Source: Chloroflexota bacterium (GTDB taxonomy: Bacteria > Chloroflexota > Anaerolineae > UBA1429). From it: DNA of 64,000 nt. The stretch is taken from NCBI GenBank assembly GCA_012729455.1, contig JAAYDC010000029.1:1-64000 (forward strand), given 5' to 3'. The position numbers and the translations under genes are program-made. Each line of letters begins with the position of its first letter. Position 1 is the stretch's first letter. The notes under the pieces were generated by a model. The model was given only the letters and a program-made list of their open reading frames with translations, was not told the DNA's origin and ran no database searches. Positions 34,618 to 44,276 of this stretch are shown here, in pieces.

Positions 34618-37600
34618 ATGTTTGCCTCGCTGGGAGTCTGGCTCCTAATCTTTGCCGCACTGTTGATGGTCGCCGCGGCCATCCTTGCGCGGCGTTTTCG
34701 CGCCCAGCCCGGCATCCAGGCGCTCAACACCCTGCTGTGGGTGGTGGCGGTCCATTCTGTGCTCATCGTTGCCTCCCTGGGCGCCACAACCTTTCAAACC
34801 CGCCTCTTTTGGGACCAGCTGACCGCCATCCCGGCCTCGCTGATCGGCCCGCTGGTCTTTATAATGGTCTATAGCTATACTGAGCCGGAACGCCCGCTGC
34901 GCAGCCACCACATCCTGCTGCTGATGATTGTGCCGGTCATGACGGTGATCCTGGCGCTCACCAGCAACTATCACCAGCTGTTTACTTATGACTGCGGCTT
35001 ACAAGTGTTAGGGTCGACCTCACGGCTGCACTGCCGCATCGGCGCGTGGTTTTGGGTCCACTATGTCTATACGGTGTTGATGGTGAGCATACCCACCGGC
35101 TATCTGCTGATCAAGCAGCGCCGCGACATTTCGCGGATCAACAAGGTGGTACTGGTGATCGGCGTGATGCTCACTATCGCTGTCGCGACGGCAGACTACC
35201 ATCAATTTTGGGCCAGCCGCGAGCTTAACTATACCCCGCTGTTGATGGCGCTGGTGCTGCTTTTGTTCATGTGGATTACCCTGCGCGACCAGATGGTGGC
35301 CTACTACCCGCTCAGCCGCGGCGGCATCCTCGAATCACTCGACCAGATCATCTTTATTACAAACCGGCACGGCCTGATTACCTACTTTAACCAGTTGGCC
35401 GGCAGCACGCTGGGGCTATCAGCCAAGAGCCTGGGGCTGCCGGCCGTCCAGCTTGACGACCAATGGTCGCGCCTGGTGGTGATGTATTCCGACCGTGAAG
35501 TCTACCAGGAAGAGGTCAGCGTAGAGGTAGGCGGGCGCGAGCACATCTATGAGCTCTCGCTGCTGCTGCGCTACAACGCCCTGAGCCGCTACACCGGCAA
35601 AGTGTACATCCTGCGCGACATCACCGAGCACAAGCGCCTCGAATCCGCCTTGAGGCGCTCGCGTCAGTTGCTGTTGGAAGCGCAGTCGGTGGCGCGCCTC
35701 GCCAGTTTTCACTGGGATGTGCGCTCTAACGAACTGACGTGGTCAGACGGCATCTACTCCATCCTGGAGCTCGACAAAGCCGAGTTCAGCGGCAACATAC
35801 TCTCCTATATGCGCTCCCTAGTACACCCCGACGACGAAGCTGCCACTGAAGCCGCTCTTGCCAAGCTGCGCACAACGGGCGCGCCCCTTGAGCTGACCAA
35901 TCGCATCGTCCTGCCGGATGGTACGCAGCGGCGCTTCTATGCTAAAAGCCGTGGCGTGCTGTTCAATTCCGGCGGCACGCCGCAGTCCGACGAGGGCATC
36001 GTCCAGGATATCACCCAGCAAAGTGAGATCGAGTCGGCCCTGCTCGAAAGCGAAGCCAAGTTCCGCTCGCTCTTTGAGCACTCGCTGTTAGGCATCGCCC
36101 TCGTCACCGACGAGGGCCGCTTTGTGGATGTCAACCCAGCCTTTGCGCGCATTGTCGGCTGGAGCAAGCGCGAGCTGAGCATCATGCACGTGAGCGAGAT
36201 CAATCCAAAAGAATGGCGCCAGGAAGGCGAGAGCATGCCAGACTGGATGGGCAAACTTGGCCATACTATTGAGACCACCCTGGTTCACCGCAGCCGCGAG
36301 CAGGTACCGATCGAACTGACCACCTCGCGCCTGCCGGGCGATGAGCGCTTGATCGTGGCGATGGTGCAGGATATTTCGGAACGCAAGTGGCTGGAGCAGA
36401 CCGAGCACGAGAGCGAAGAGCGCTACCGCTCGCTGGTGCTTTACTCGCCGGATGCCATCCTGGTCTACCAGGACAATGTCGTGACGATGGCCAACTATGC
36501 CAGTGCTGATCTGTTTGGAGCATCCTCGCCCGAAGAACTGGTCGGCAAATCGATCTTTGGGCTGATCCACGGCGACTATCACGAGCTGACGCGCGACCGC
36601 CTGCACCGCCTGCGCGAATCCAATGTGCCGTTGCCGCCCGTCCGCCAGCGTATCGTGCGTCTGGATGACGGCGAGGTCGATACAGAGCTTTCGGCGGCGC
36701 CCTTTAGCCTAGATGGAAAATTCGCCGTGCACATCATCATTCGCGACATCACCGAGCGCCTCAAGACCGAGAGCGCCCTGCGCGAATCCGAAGAGCGCTA
36801 CCGGTCGCTGCTGCAGGTGATGCCGGTGACTCTGGCGGTGGTGGTGGATAGCCGTGTAGCATATGTTAACCCGACCGGCCTGCGGCTGATGGGAGCCAAG
36901 AGTGAGCGCGAGGTCCTGGGGCAAAGCGTCGAATCCTTCATCGACCCGGCCGATCTCGATGATTTCCGCCAGCTCATGCGGGAAAACGCCACCTATGCCG
37001 ATCACGACTTCCCCATGGAGACGCGTCTTCGGCGCATGGATGGCTCAATGCTGGACGTGCAGACGATCAGCTCGCAGATCACCTATGAGGGTCGCCCGGG
37101 TGTGCAATACATCATCACGGATATCTCGCGCCGCAAGCAGGCCGAGGAGCAGCTCTTGCGCCACCTTGACCGCGAGCGTACCATTGTGTCGCTGGGGCGC
37201 GAACTGGCCACCACCCTGGACCTGCAGCGCGTCTACCGCATCGTGGGTTCGCGCATCGACCAGCTGATTGATGCCCCCAACGTGGCGATCGAGCTGTTTG
37301 ATCCCACCCGCAACGTACTCACGATCGCCTATATCATTACCGAAGGCGAAGAAATTCCTGTGGATAACCTTCCCGAGCTGCCCTATGAGCCCGATGACCC
37401 TTCCAACGGCCGCTCTCAGGCGATCCTCAAGCGCGTGCCGGTGGTCGTCAATGACCTGGCAGCCCGCATCGAAGCCGGCACCACCACCCTGGTGGGCTCC
37501 GGGCACGACCCGCGCTGCGCCATTTACATCCCCATGATCGCCGAGGGGCGCGTAATCGGGCTGATCGACCTGCAATCCTACCGCGAGAACGCCTATTCGG

Positions 37601-38316
37601 CCACCGACGACGTCTGGCTGGAGAGCGTCGCCAACCTGATCGGGCTGGCGATCCAGCAGGCCAGGCTATCGGCCGAAGCCCAGCGCACCGCTGTGGCCGA
37701 GGAGCGCAACCGCCTGGCCGGCGAACTGCACGACGCCGTCAGCCAGACACTGTTTGCCAGCAACCTGGCGGCCGAATCGCTGACGCGCGTCGCCGCTAAA
37801 AACCCCGAACGCATCGGCCCAAGTGTTGCCAGGCTGCAGCAGCTCAACCGCGGCGCGCTGGCCGAGATGCGCACCCTGCTGATGGAGCTGCGCCCGGCGA
37901 CCTTGCTCAACACCAATTTAAAGGTGCTCCTGAACCAGCTGGGCACGGCGATCGCCTCGCGCATTAACGCCGAGATAACGATGGATCTCGACGATGTGCC
38001 GCTCCTGCCGCCGGATGTGCAGGTGGCGATGTACCGCGCCGTGCAGGAGGCGCTCAACAACGTCGTGAAGCATTCGGGAGCCGAACACATCCGCATCGAC
38101 CTGCACCAGACTGACGGCGGGGTGTGCGTGAGCGTGCAGGACGACGGCGTCGGCTTTGACCCGACCGCCATTTCTCCCGAACATCAGGGACTTTCTATCA
38201 TGCATGAACGCGCCGAAAAGCTCTCGATTGAACTCGAGACCGAGTCGACCCCCGGGCAGGGCACGATGGTCAGGGCGTGGTGGAAGCTGCCCGAGAATAG
38301 CCCGGAGGCCAGTTAA
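34618..38316 (+). CDS. 7TM multi-PAS/GAF sensor histidine kinase (NarL-type)
   Basis: A 1232-residue kinase. Residues 1-225 form seven membrane helices of the histidine-kinase N-terminal 7TM type, with W-V-H-Y-V-Y-T and a Y-S-Y-T-E-P loop. Five PAS domains follow (about 235-345, 350-475, 480-600, 600-725, 725-850), recognisable by E-S-E-E-R-Y-R-S-L linkers. A GAF domain lies at about 860-1015. The C-terminal HisKA_3 segment E-R-N-R-L-A-G-E-L-H-D-A-V-S-Q carries the phosphoacceptor His1038. The HATPase_c domain contains E-A-L-N-N-V-V-K-H and D-D-G-V-G-F. It is translated with the response regulator directly downstream (TAATG overlap). The signal is unknown. Confidence 0.93.
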   Translation: MFASLGVWLLIFAALLMVAAAILARRFRAQPGIQALNTLLWVVAVHSVLIVASLGATTFQTRLFWDQLTAIPASLIGPLVFIMVYSYTEPERPLRSHHILLLMIVPVMTVILALTSNYHQLFTYDCGLQVLGSTSRLHCRIGAWFWVHYVYTVLMVSIPTGYLLIKQRRDISRINKVVLVIGVMLTIAVATADYHQFWASRELNYTPLLMALVLLLFMWITLRDQMVAYYPLSRGGILESLDQIIFITNRHGLITYFNQLAGSTLGLSAKSLGLPAVQLDDQWSRLVVMYSDREVYQEEVSVEVGGREHIYELSLLLRYNALSRYTGKVYILRDITEHKRLESALRRSRQLLLEAQSVARLASFHWDVRSNELTWSDGIYSILELDKAEFSGNILSYMRSLVHPDDEAATEAALAKLRTTGAPLELTNRIVLPDGTQRRFYAKSRGVLFNSGGTPQSDEGIVQDITQQSEIESALLESEAKFRSLFEHSLLGIALVTDEGRFVDVNPAFARIVGWSKRELSIMHVSEINPKEWRQEGESMPDWMGKLGHTIETTLVHRSREQVPIELTTSRLPGDERLIVAMVQDISERKWLEQTEHESEERYRSLVLYSPDAILVYQDNVVTMANYASADLFGASSPEELVGKSIFGLIHGDYHELTRDRLHRLRESNVPLPPVRQRIVRLDDGEVDTELSAAPFSLDGKFAVHIIIRDITERLKTESALRESEERYRSLLQVMPVTLAVVVDSRVAYVNPTGLRLMGAKSEREVLGQSVESFIDPADLDDFRQLMRENATYADHDFPMETRLRRMDGSMLDVQTISSQITYEGRPGVQYIITDISRRKQAEEQLLRHLDRERTIVSLGRELATTLDLQRVYRIVGSRIDQLIDAPNVAIELFDPTRNVLTIAYIITEGEEIPVDNLPELPYEPDDPSNGRSQAILKRVPVVVNDLAARIEAGTTTLVGSGHDPRCAIYIPMIAEGRVIGLIDLQSYRENAYSATDDVWLESVANLIGLAIQQARLSAEAQRTAVAEERNRLAGELHDAVSQTLFASNLAAESLTRVAAKNPERIGPSVARLQQLNRGALAEMRTLLMELRPATLLNTNLKVLLNQLGTAIASRINAEITMDLDDVPLLPPDVQVAMYRAVQEALNNVVKHSGAEHIRIDLHQTDGGVCVSVQDDGVGFDPTAISPEHQGLSIMHERAEKLSIELETESTPGQGTMVRAWWKLPENSPEAS

Positions 38317-38915
38317 TGCCTGACGTGCGCGTGTTGATTGTGGACGACCATGCCATGGTGCGCTCTGGGTTGCGTATGGGCCTGGAGGGCGAAGAGGGTA
38401 TCGAGATCGTCGGCGAGGCCGCCAACGGCACCCAGGCGATCACGCACTGTGAACAGCTGAACCCCGATGTGGTGCTGATGGACCTGCGTATGCCGCAGAT
38501 GAACGGGGTGGAAGCCACGCGTGCCATCCATGAGCGCTGGCCAGATATACGCATCGTGATCCTCACCAGCTTTACCGAGCCCGATATGGTGCAGGAGGCC
38601 ATGCACGCCGGCGCGGTCGGCTTTTTGCTCAAGGATTCGTCGCTCGACGAGCTGTGCACCTCGATCAGCGCCGCCGCCGAGGGGCGCTCGACTATCTCGG
38701 CCGACACCCTGCGCATCTTGGTGGACACAACCGCCGGGTCGCTGGAGAGCATCCTGGGCCTCACCGAGCTGGAGCGCAGCGCGCTCGAATCCCTCTTTCA
38801 GGGCAACCGCGGCGAAGTAGTGGCCGAAAGCCTCGGCATGCAGTCGAGCGAACTCGACGACCTGGTCACCAACATACTGGCCAAGCTCTCGGCCTCGCGC
38901 AACAACAACCACTGA
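38316..38915 (+). CDS. NarL-type response regulator with divergent output domain
   Basis: A 199-residue regulator. The receiver domain is intact: D-D-H near the N-terminus, phosphoacceptor Asp near residue 55 in V-L-M-D-L-R-M-P, Thr/Ser in I-L-T-S-F and Lys in L-L-K-D-S. The C-terminal region aligns in position with a LuxR-type helix-turn-helix (L-T-E-L-E-R-S-A-L-E) and ends I-L-A-K-L-S. However, the recognition helix region E-V-V-A-E-S-L-G-M-Q-S-S-E-L-D-D-L lacks the usual I-A-x-x-L and T-V-K-x-H residues. DNA binding is therefore uncertain. It is the cognate partner of the kinase by overlap. Confidence 0.9.
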   Translation: MPDVRVLIVDDHAMVRSGLRMGLEGEEGIEIVGEAANGTQAITHCEQLNPDVVLMDLRMPQMNGVEATRAIHERWPDIRIVILTSFTEPDMVQEAMHAGAVGFLLKDSSLDELCTSISAAAEGRSTISADTLRILVDTTAGSLESILGLTELERSALESLFQGNRGEVVAESLGMQSSELDDLVTNILAKLSASRNNNH

Positions 38916-38916
38916 C

Positions 38917-39780
38917 TCAGGGGCAAGTCCACAGGCCCACGCAGGCCGCGCGCGCGTCATCCTGCGCCACCGCCAGCTGGGCAGCATAGTCTTCCTCGAC
39001 ATCCGCGCCGGTTACCTCGGCCAGGCCCTGGCGCACCAGCTCGAGCCCCACATCGATACCGCCGGCCGAAAGGCGCCCCACCAGCTCACCCTCTGTGCCC
39101 AGTTCACCGGTAGGATCCACCAGCAAGGGGCTGCCCTGCCCCAACAGCGTGGTGAGCGCTTCTGCCTGAGCTGCCAGGGCAGCGCGGCGCTCGTCGGGGT
39201 CATCCCTGGCGGGCACCACAATGCCGGCCAGCTGCAGGGTTCTGGCAGCGCCCTCTACCTCGAGCTCGATGCGCACCGCGCTGTCTATCCCCGTCAGGCG
39301 CGCGGGATAGCTGCCGGCGGGCAATTCTACGGCGGGGGCGGGCTCCTCGGCAGGCGACTCAGTAGTGGGCGGTTCGGGTTCGGCAGCAGGCGGCTCGGGG
39401 GTGGGCGGTTCCGCGGTGGGCGGTTCAGTCGTCGCGCTGGGCTGCGGCTGGGTTATGCCGGCTATGGTACGAGCCGGCGTAGCGCTGGGGGCGGATGTGT
39501 GCATGGCGCTCTCGCGCACCGCCACCAGGGCTGTTGCGACAGGGCGCGCGGCCGGCGCCGTCACCCGGCTATAGACACGCGAGCCCACCCAGACCGCGCC
39601 GGCCACAATCGCGCCAGCCCACAACGTCAAGCCCGCTACCAGCACCCATATGGGCAGACGCAGGGCACGCCGACGCGACGGCTCGATCGGCGGCAGCGGA
39701 TCCAGCCACACCTCGGTGCCGTCGTCCTGCGGCGCATTTGACGCCTTGAACTGCTTGAGCAGTCGCTTGATCAAAATCAC
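38917..39780 (-). CDS. Membrane-anchored SNase-like protein
   Basis: A 287-residue protein. A cytoplasmic basic segment is followed by one membrane helix (L-P-I-W-V-L-V-A-G-L-T-L-W-A-G), then a linker with repeated E-P-P-T and P-A-A-E motifs of about 50 residues. The C-terminal domain of about 130 residues resembles the staphylococcal-nuclease (thermonuclease) fold. The D-G-D-T, R-L-I-G-I-D-T-P-E and D-R-Y-G-R catalytic motifs are degraded to V-R-I-E, L-Q-L-A-G-I-V-V-P and E-L-V-G-R. It is probably a binding module rather than an active nuclease. GTG 39780 is the preferred start; the exact start is uncertain. Confidence 0.65.
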   Translation of the reverse strand: MILIKRLLKQFKASNAPQDDGTEVWLDPLPPIEPSRRRALRLPIWVLVAGLTLWAGAIVAGAVWVGSRVYSRVTAPAARPVATALVAVRESAMHTSAPSATPARTIAGITQPQPSATTEPPTAEPPTPEPPAAEPEPPTTESPAEEPAPAVELPAGSYPARLTGIDSAVRIELEVEGAARTLQLAGIVVPARDDPDERRAALAAQAEALTTLLGQGSPLLVDPTGELGTEGELVGRLSAGGIDVGLELVRQGLAEVTGADVEEDYAAQLAVAQDDARAACVGLWTCP

Positions 39781-39904
39781 AATCCTGCGAACTTGATAAC
39801 TTATTATAGGCAGCCCGGCATGTCGATCAAAAGGTTTGCCCGGTTCCCGGCAAATGGGCATAATGGCGCCCAGTAACCCTCTTATTGGCAAAGGAGATCA
39901 GCAG

Positions 39905-41221
39905 ATGGCGTCGGAAAGGCTCAAGCGCTTTAATTATGCCATAGGCATGTTTGGCACCTCGATCCCCATCAACATGCTCAAGACCTATGCTGCCGCCTAT
40001 TACGTGCTGGGGCTGGGGCTCACCACCCCCCAGCTGGCGCTGGTGCTCTCGGTGTACACCTTTATCGACGCGCTCGATAACCCCATCTACGGCTACCTTT
40101 CGGACCGCACGCGCACGCGCTGGGGACGCCGCCGGCCGTGGCTGGTGATCGGCACCCCGCTGCTGGTGCTGGGGCTGATCGCGTTTTTCTCGGCGCCGGC
40201 AGGCCTGAGCGGCAACAGCCTGCTGGGCTATGCCATGCTCTTTTACATCCTCACCGGCACGATCGATTCGTTGATCAACGCCAACTATGGTGCGCTCTTC
40301 CCCGAGCTGTTCCCCGATGAACATTCGCGCGCCGTCACCAACGCCATGCGCCAGGCCTTTCAGCTGGTGGCGATGATCATCGCCATCGCACTGACTCCGA
40401 TGGTGACCGAACGGCTGGGCTATTCGCTCACCGCTGTTATTTACGGCATCCTGGGCGGCGCGGTGATCCTGTATATGACGTTTACCTCGCGCGAAGAGAC
40501 CGACCAGGCCGCCCTCGAGGACCTGCCGCGTCTGTGGGATTCAGTGCGTTCTTTGGTGACCAACCGCAAATTTTGGGTGGCGGGCTTTGCCAACGCCTTT
40601 TACAGCGCCGCCATGTCGCTGGTGATGGCGTCTACTACATTTTATGTCAAGTATTCTCTGGGGCTATCCCCCGGGCAGACTACCATGCTGCTGGGAGCCG
40701 TGCTGATCGTGGGAATCGTGGGAGTGCCGCTGTGGGCACGCCTGATCCGCTCGTTCGGCACCATGCGGGTATGGCGCGCCGCTCTGGTGACCCTGGCACT
40801 GGCTTTTATCCCCCTGTACTTTGCGACCAACCTGGTGCAGGCCGTCATCGCCAGCGTCGCAGTGGGGCTGGGCTTTGCCGGCGTGATCTCGACCATGGAC
40901 CTGGTGCAGGCCAAGATCATGGACGAGGATACCGCGCGCTACAACGTGCGCCGCGAGGGGATTATTTCGAGCGCCCTGGGATTCATGAACCGCCTGAACG
41001 GGCTCTTTACCGCCGGCGCCTTTTGGCTGGTGTTTGTGCTGTTTGGTTTTCAGTCGGGCGATGTGCCCGGCCCTAACCCGGCTCTGGCTTCCAGGTTCCT
41101 GATCGCGGTAGTTCCCTGCACGCTGATGGTGATCAGTTTTGGGTTTTCGTTCTTTATCGACTTTCGCGAGCCGTCCGCCGAGCTCGAGTTAGTCAGTTCA
41201 GACGCACTCAGCAAGGAGTAA
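39905..41221 (+). CDS. GPH-family sugar:cation symporter (MelB/XylP-like)
   Basis: A 438-residue MFS protein of the glycoside-pentoside-hexuronide:cation symporter family. It has the N-terminal N-Y-A-I-G-M-F-G-T-S, then D-A-L-D-N-P-I-Y-G-Y-L-S-D-R-T-R-T-R-W-G-R-R, the diagnostic GPH loop with Asp residues for cation coupling, and about 12 membrane segments. It would import a pentoside, glycoside or hexuronide with sodium or protons. AAGGAGAT precedes the ATG by six bases. It starts a three-gene operon with the esterase (three-base gap) and a PHP protein (four-base overlap). Confidence 0.9.
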   Translation: MASERLKRFNYAIGMFGTSIPINMLKTYAAAYYVLGLGLTTPQLALVLSVYTFIDALDNPIYGYLSDRTRTRWGRRRPWLVIGTPLLVLGLIAFFSAPAGLSGNSLLGYAMLFYILTGTIDSLINANYGALFPELFPDEHSRAVTNAMRQAFQLVAMIIAIALTPMVTERLGYSLTAVIYGILGGAVILYMTFTSREETDQAALEDLPRLWDSVRSLVTNRKFWVAGFANAFYSAAMSLVMASTTFYVKYSLGLSPGQTTMLLGAVLIVGIVGVPLWARLIRSFGTMRVWRAALVTLALAFIPLYFATNLVQAVIASVAVGLGFAGVISTMDLVQAKIMDEDTARYNVRREGIISSALGFMNRLNGLFTAGAFWLVFVLFGFQSGDVPGPNPALASRFLIAVVPCTLMVISFGFSFFIDFREPSAELELVSSDALSKE

Positions 41222-41224
41222 AGC

Positions 41225-41992
41225 ATGGCACTTGTACAGATCGCCCATTCCGCCCGCTCGGTAGGCGTCAACCAGCCGCTGTGGCTGATCGTGCCCGACC
41301 CGGCAGAGCTGGCCGAACGCCCGCTGAGCGAGCGGCCGGTGCTCTATCTGTTGCATGGCCTCAGCGACGACGCCTCCGCCTGGGCGCGCTATACCTCTAT
41401 CGAGATGGTGGCGCGCCAGTACGGCCTGGTAGTGGTGATGCCCACCGCCGGGCGCAGCTTTTATGCCGATATGCGCAACGGCCAGGCCTATTTCACTTAT
41501 GTAACCGAGGAGCTGCCGCGCTACCTGACAGAGCTCTTTAACCTGCGCCCGCCGCGCGAGCGCACCCTGGTGGCCGGCAACTCGATGGGCGGCTATGGCG
41601 CGCTAAAATGCGGCCTGCTGCAGCCGGAGCGTTACGGCGCCGTCTGCAGCCTCTCGGGGGTCACCTCGCTGCAGCTGCTCGAATCCGCCACGCCCAAGTG
41701 CCGCGCAGAGTTCGAACTGGTCTTTGGCGACCTGGGCGCTCTGACCGGCTCACAGCACGACCCGGCGGTGTGGCTGGCCGATGCCGCCGCCACCCCCGGG
41801 CGTATCCCGCGCCTGCACGCGTGTTGCGGCACCGAAGATGAGCTGATCGGCCTCAACCGCCAGTTCGCCGCACAGTGCCGGGCACTGGGCGTGCCCCTGC
41901 AATACGACGAAGAGCCCGGCGCGCACAACTGGTTTTACTGGGATGTGGCCATCCGCCGCTTTCTGGCGTGTGAGTTGGGCGGTGCAGCATGA
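41225..41992 (+). CDS. Esterase D-type alpha/beta hydrolase
   Basis: A 255-residue alpha/beta hydrolase. It has Y-L-L-H-G-L-S-D-D near the N-terminus and the nucleophile elbow G-N-S-M-G-G-Y-G-A-L, typical of the esterase/S-formylglutathione hydrolase (EstD/FrsA-like) family. The catalytic His is probably in G-A-H-N-W near the C-terminus. Feruloyl and acetyl xylan esterases share this arrangement. There is no signal peptide. It follows the GPH symporter, so de-esterification of imported glycosides is likely. Confidence 0.85.
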   Translation: MALVQIAHSARSVGVNQPLWLIVPDPAELAERPLSERPVLYLLHGLSDDASAWARYTSIEMVARQYGLVVVMPTAGRSFYADMRNGQAYFTYVTEELPRYLTELFNLRPPRERTLVAGNSMGGYGALKCGLLQPERYGAVCSLSGVTSLQLLESATPKCRAEFELVFGDLGALTGSQHDPAVWLADAAATPGRIPRLHACCGTEDELIGLNRQFAAQCRALGVPLQYDEEPGAHNWFYWDVAIRRFLACELGGAA

Positions 41993-43290
41993 ACGAACTC
42001 GACCTGACGCTGGAGATAACCCACGAGCAGGAAGGCCAGTACCTGACGCTGCCCTTCCAGCTGCCCGAGGGCACCGAACGGCTGGAGCTCTCGATCCGTT
42101 ATGAGGGCCGTGTAGAGCAGGCCCTCGAGGGCGGCATGCAGGGTTCGCGCGATGTGACGGTGATCGATACCGGCCTGATCGACCCCAGGGGTATGCAGGT
42201 GGGCTACTCGGGCTCCATCCGCAACGAGATCTACCTGAGCGCCACAGAGGCCACCCCCGGCTACCAGGCGCGCACCCTTATCCCGGGCGAGTGGCGTATC
42301 CTGGCGGGGCTGTACCGCGTCGCGCCGGAGGGCGCCACGGTGCACTACCACCTGCGCTTTGTGAGCAAGCACCTGCGCCTGCTGCTCGGCGACCTACACA
42401 CCCATTCCTATAATTCGGACGGCGTGCTCTCGCCCGAGGAGCTGGCGCGCCATGCCCGCCGGCACGGGCTGGATTTTGTCGCCCTTACCGACCACAACCA
42501 GTTCTCGACGGCCGCCACCCTGCCGAGCGAGCCCGGCCTGAGCATGATCGCCGGCACCGAATGGACCACCTATCAGGGGCATGCCAACTTTTTGGGGGTC
42601 GATGAGCCCTTTACCGGGTCGTTCTTTGCGGATGACCTCGCGGGCGTGCAGGCCATCTTTCAGCAGGCGCACGAGAACGGCGCGCTGATCACCCTCAACC
42701 ACCCCCTGGAAGAGCCCTGGGCCCTGCACGTGCCGATGGAAGCCCTGGTTTGGGATTGCCTGGAGGTCTGGAACGGGCCGATGCGCTCCGCCAACCTGCG
42801 CACTCTGGAGCTGTGGCATTCGATGCTGGCCGCCGGGCAGCGCGTGGTGATGTGTTCCGGCAGCGACTATCATCGCGACTCCCCCTTTGAGATGCTGGGC
42901 GGGCCGACGTTGTGCGTTTACAGCGCCTCGCCCGACCCGGCCGATATCCTGGCCGGGGTGCGTGCCGGGCTCAGCTATGCCGTCTTTGGGCCGCACGGCC
43001 CGCGCCTGACGCTCGCCGTCGGCGAGCTCCTGCCCGGGCAGACAGCCGGCTGGCGCGATCACCGTACGCTGCACGTGGCGCTCGAAGGCCTGGCAGCGGA
43101 CGACCGCATCCGCGCCCTGAGCGGCAGCGGCGAGCTGCTGTGCGTCGAGGCCGCCTCGGATGGCTGCTGGCAGGGCGATGTGCCGGTGCCCGAGCCCGAT
43201 TTCGTGCGCATCCAGGTCGACCGGTGCTTTGCACCGGGCTTGCCGCACCTCCCTGCCCTGCTTTCCAACGCGGTCTGGCTCGAGGGCTAG
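41989..43290 (+). CDS. PHP-domain CehA/McbA-family metallohydrolase
   Basis: A 433-residue protein. An N-terminal beta-sandwich of about 130 residues precedes a PHP domain with D-L-H-T-H-S-Y-N-S-D-G, L-T-D-H-N-Q-F, G-T-E-W-T and a terminal G-S-D-Y-H-R-D metal motif. CehA/McbA enzymes hydrolyse esters or carbamates in some bacteria, but most members are uncharacterised. Its ATG overlaps the esterase stop (ATGA). Context supports a role in processing the symporter substrate. A related but longer protein is encoded at 46536. Confidence 0.88.
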   Translation: MNELDLTLEITHEQEGQYLTLPFQLPEGTERLELSIRYEGRVEQALEGGMQGSRDVTVIDTGLIDPRGMQVGYSGSIRNEIYLSATEATPGYQARTLIPGEWRILAGLYRVAPEGATVHYHLRFVSKHLRLLLGDLHTHSYNSDGVLSPEELARHARRHGLDFVALTDHNQFSTAATLPSEPGLSMIAGTEWTTYQGHANFLGVDEPFTGSFFADDLAGVQAIFQQAHENGALITLNHPLEEPWALHVPMEALVWDCLEVWNGPMRSANLRTLELWHSMLAAGQRVVMCSGSDYHRDSPFEMLGGPTLCVYSASPDPADILAGVRAGLSYAVFGPHGPRLTLAVGELLPGQTAGWRDHRTLHVALEGLAADDRIRALSGSGELLCVEAASDGCWQGDVPVPEPDFVRIQVDRCFAPGLPHLPALLSNAVWLEG

Positions 43291-43655
43291 ACGTTCATCC
43301 CGGCATGCAAAAGTCGAGCCGGTTACGGCGCATGCTGCCTCCCGGCAGGTGCCGTAACCGGCGTGGCCAGCACCAGGCCCAATCCGGCTGCAGCGCGAGA
43401 CGGAGGTGGACGAGTACCGCGAGGGCTGACGGCTGATGCCTATCGCGTTTCAGAATCAGTCACAACGGAATTCAAGACCGGCAGAAAATCGTTTTCCCGT
43501 GAAAACCCCGTATTCACGCAGTCCTGCATATCGCCAGGGCATCGTTCCATTACGCCCGGTATCCATGCATCCGAAGAGGATTCCCATTGCACAAGATCAA
43601 AATGGCACGAATCAAGAAACGCAGATATCTTTGCGGTTGGATATGTGATGTTCAG
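43291..43655. other. Intergenic stretch with hairpin and gene remnant
   Basis: Contains an inverted repeat GCCGGTTACGGC/GCCGTAACCGGC (43318-43329 and 43351-43362) enclosing a smaller CTGCC/GGCAG stem, a possible operon end. It also holds a 55-bp remnant matching the AlkC-like gene (43393-43447). The remaining sequence to 43655 is AT-richer and I see no gene in it. Confidence 0.65.
43393..43447 (+). repeat. 55-bp direct repeat, copy 1 (truncated AlkC-like sequence)
   Basis: Matches 44759-44813 at 52 of 55 positions, in direct orientation. In this copy one difference creates a TGA in the AlkC reading frame. No similarity is evident beyond either end. Confidence 0.9.
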
Positions 43656-44276
43656 TTAATGTTCTCGCTCTAAAACCGCCTCTACGACAACCCTGACGCC
43701 GGCTTCCAAGCCTCTGCAGATATCTTGCAGAGGCAGCGCCGGATCGTCTTTTCCCACGACCTGTTCTTCACAGTACGGCAGGTGGATAAATCCCGTAAGG
43801 AACGGCATCTGTGCCATGTTTGCTTCATGCAGCAGACGATACATGACGTGGTTGCACACATATGTCCCGGCCGAGTTCGAAATCTGAACGGGCACACCAA
43901 CTTGATCGATTGCCTCGATTATTTTGCGGACAGGCAGCGTTGTAAAGTATGCCTCCCTTGCGCCTTTTACGATTGGCCTATCAACGGGCAGCTGTCCGTT
44001 GTTGTCCGGCATCCTTGCGTCATCTACATTAATCGCGACGCGCTCGGGGGTGATGTACTTACGTCCTCCTGCCTCCCCGACCACTATCACGGCACGCGGT
44101 TTTGCTCTTCTTGTGAATTCCAGGATAGTATCCGCGCTTTTCCCGAACACTGTCGGAATCTCCATCTTGCATATTTCGACACCATCAATCTTGTCCGGCA
44201 GCCGCTTTACGGCTTTCCATGACACATTGATCGTCTGTCCACCAAAGGGCGTAAACCCAGTCACCAGGATCTTCAT
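43656..44276 (-). CDS. pcp: Pyroglutamyl-peptidase I (pyrrolidone-carboxylate peptidase)
   Basis: A 206-residue cysteine peptidase of family C15. It starts V-T-G-F-T-P-F-G-G. The catalytic triad is present: Glu78 in P-E-R-V-A-I-N, Cys141 in Y-V-C-N-H and His165 in F-I-H-L-P. The enzyme removes N-terminal pyroglutamate from peptides in the cytoplasm. GGGAG lies eight bases before the ATG at 44276. Its base composition is clearly more AT-rich than its neighbours. It lies between two copies of a 55-bp repeat, one inside the adjacent AlkC-like gene, which suggests insertion. Confidence 0.92.
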   Translation of the reverse strand: MKILVTGFTPFGGQTINVSWKAVKRLPDKIDGVEICKMEIPTVFGKSADTILEFTRRAKPRAVIVVGEAGGRKYITPERVAINVDDARMPDNNGQLPVDRPIVKGAREAYFTTLPVRKIIEAIDQVGVPVQISNSAGTYVCNHVMYRLLHEANMAQMPFLTGFIHLPYCEEQVVGKDDPALPLQDICRGLEAGVRVVVEAVLEREH

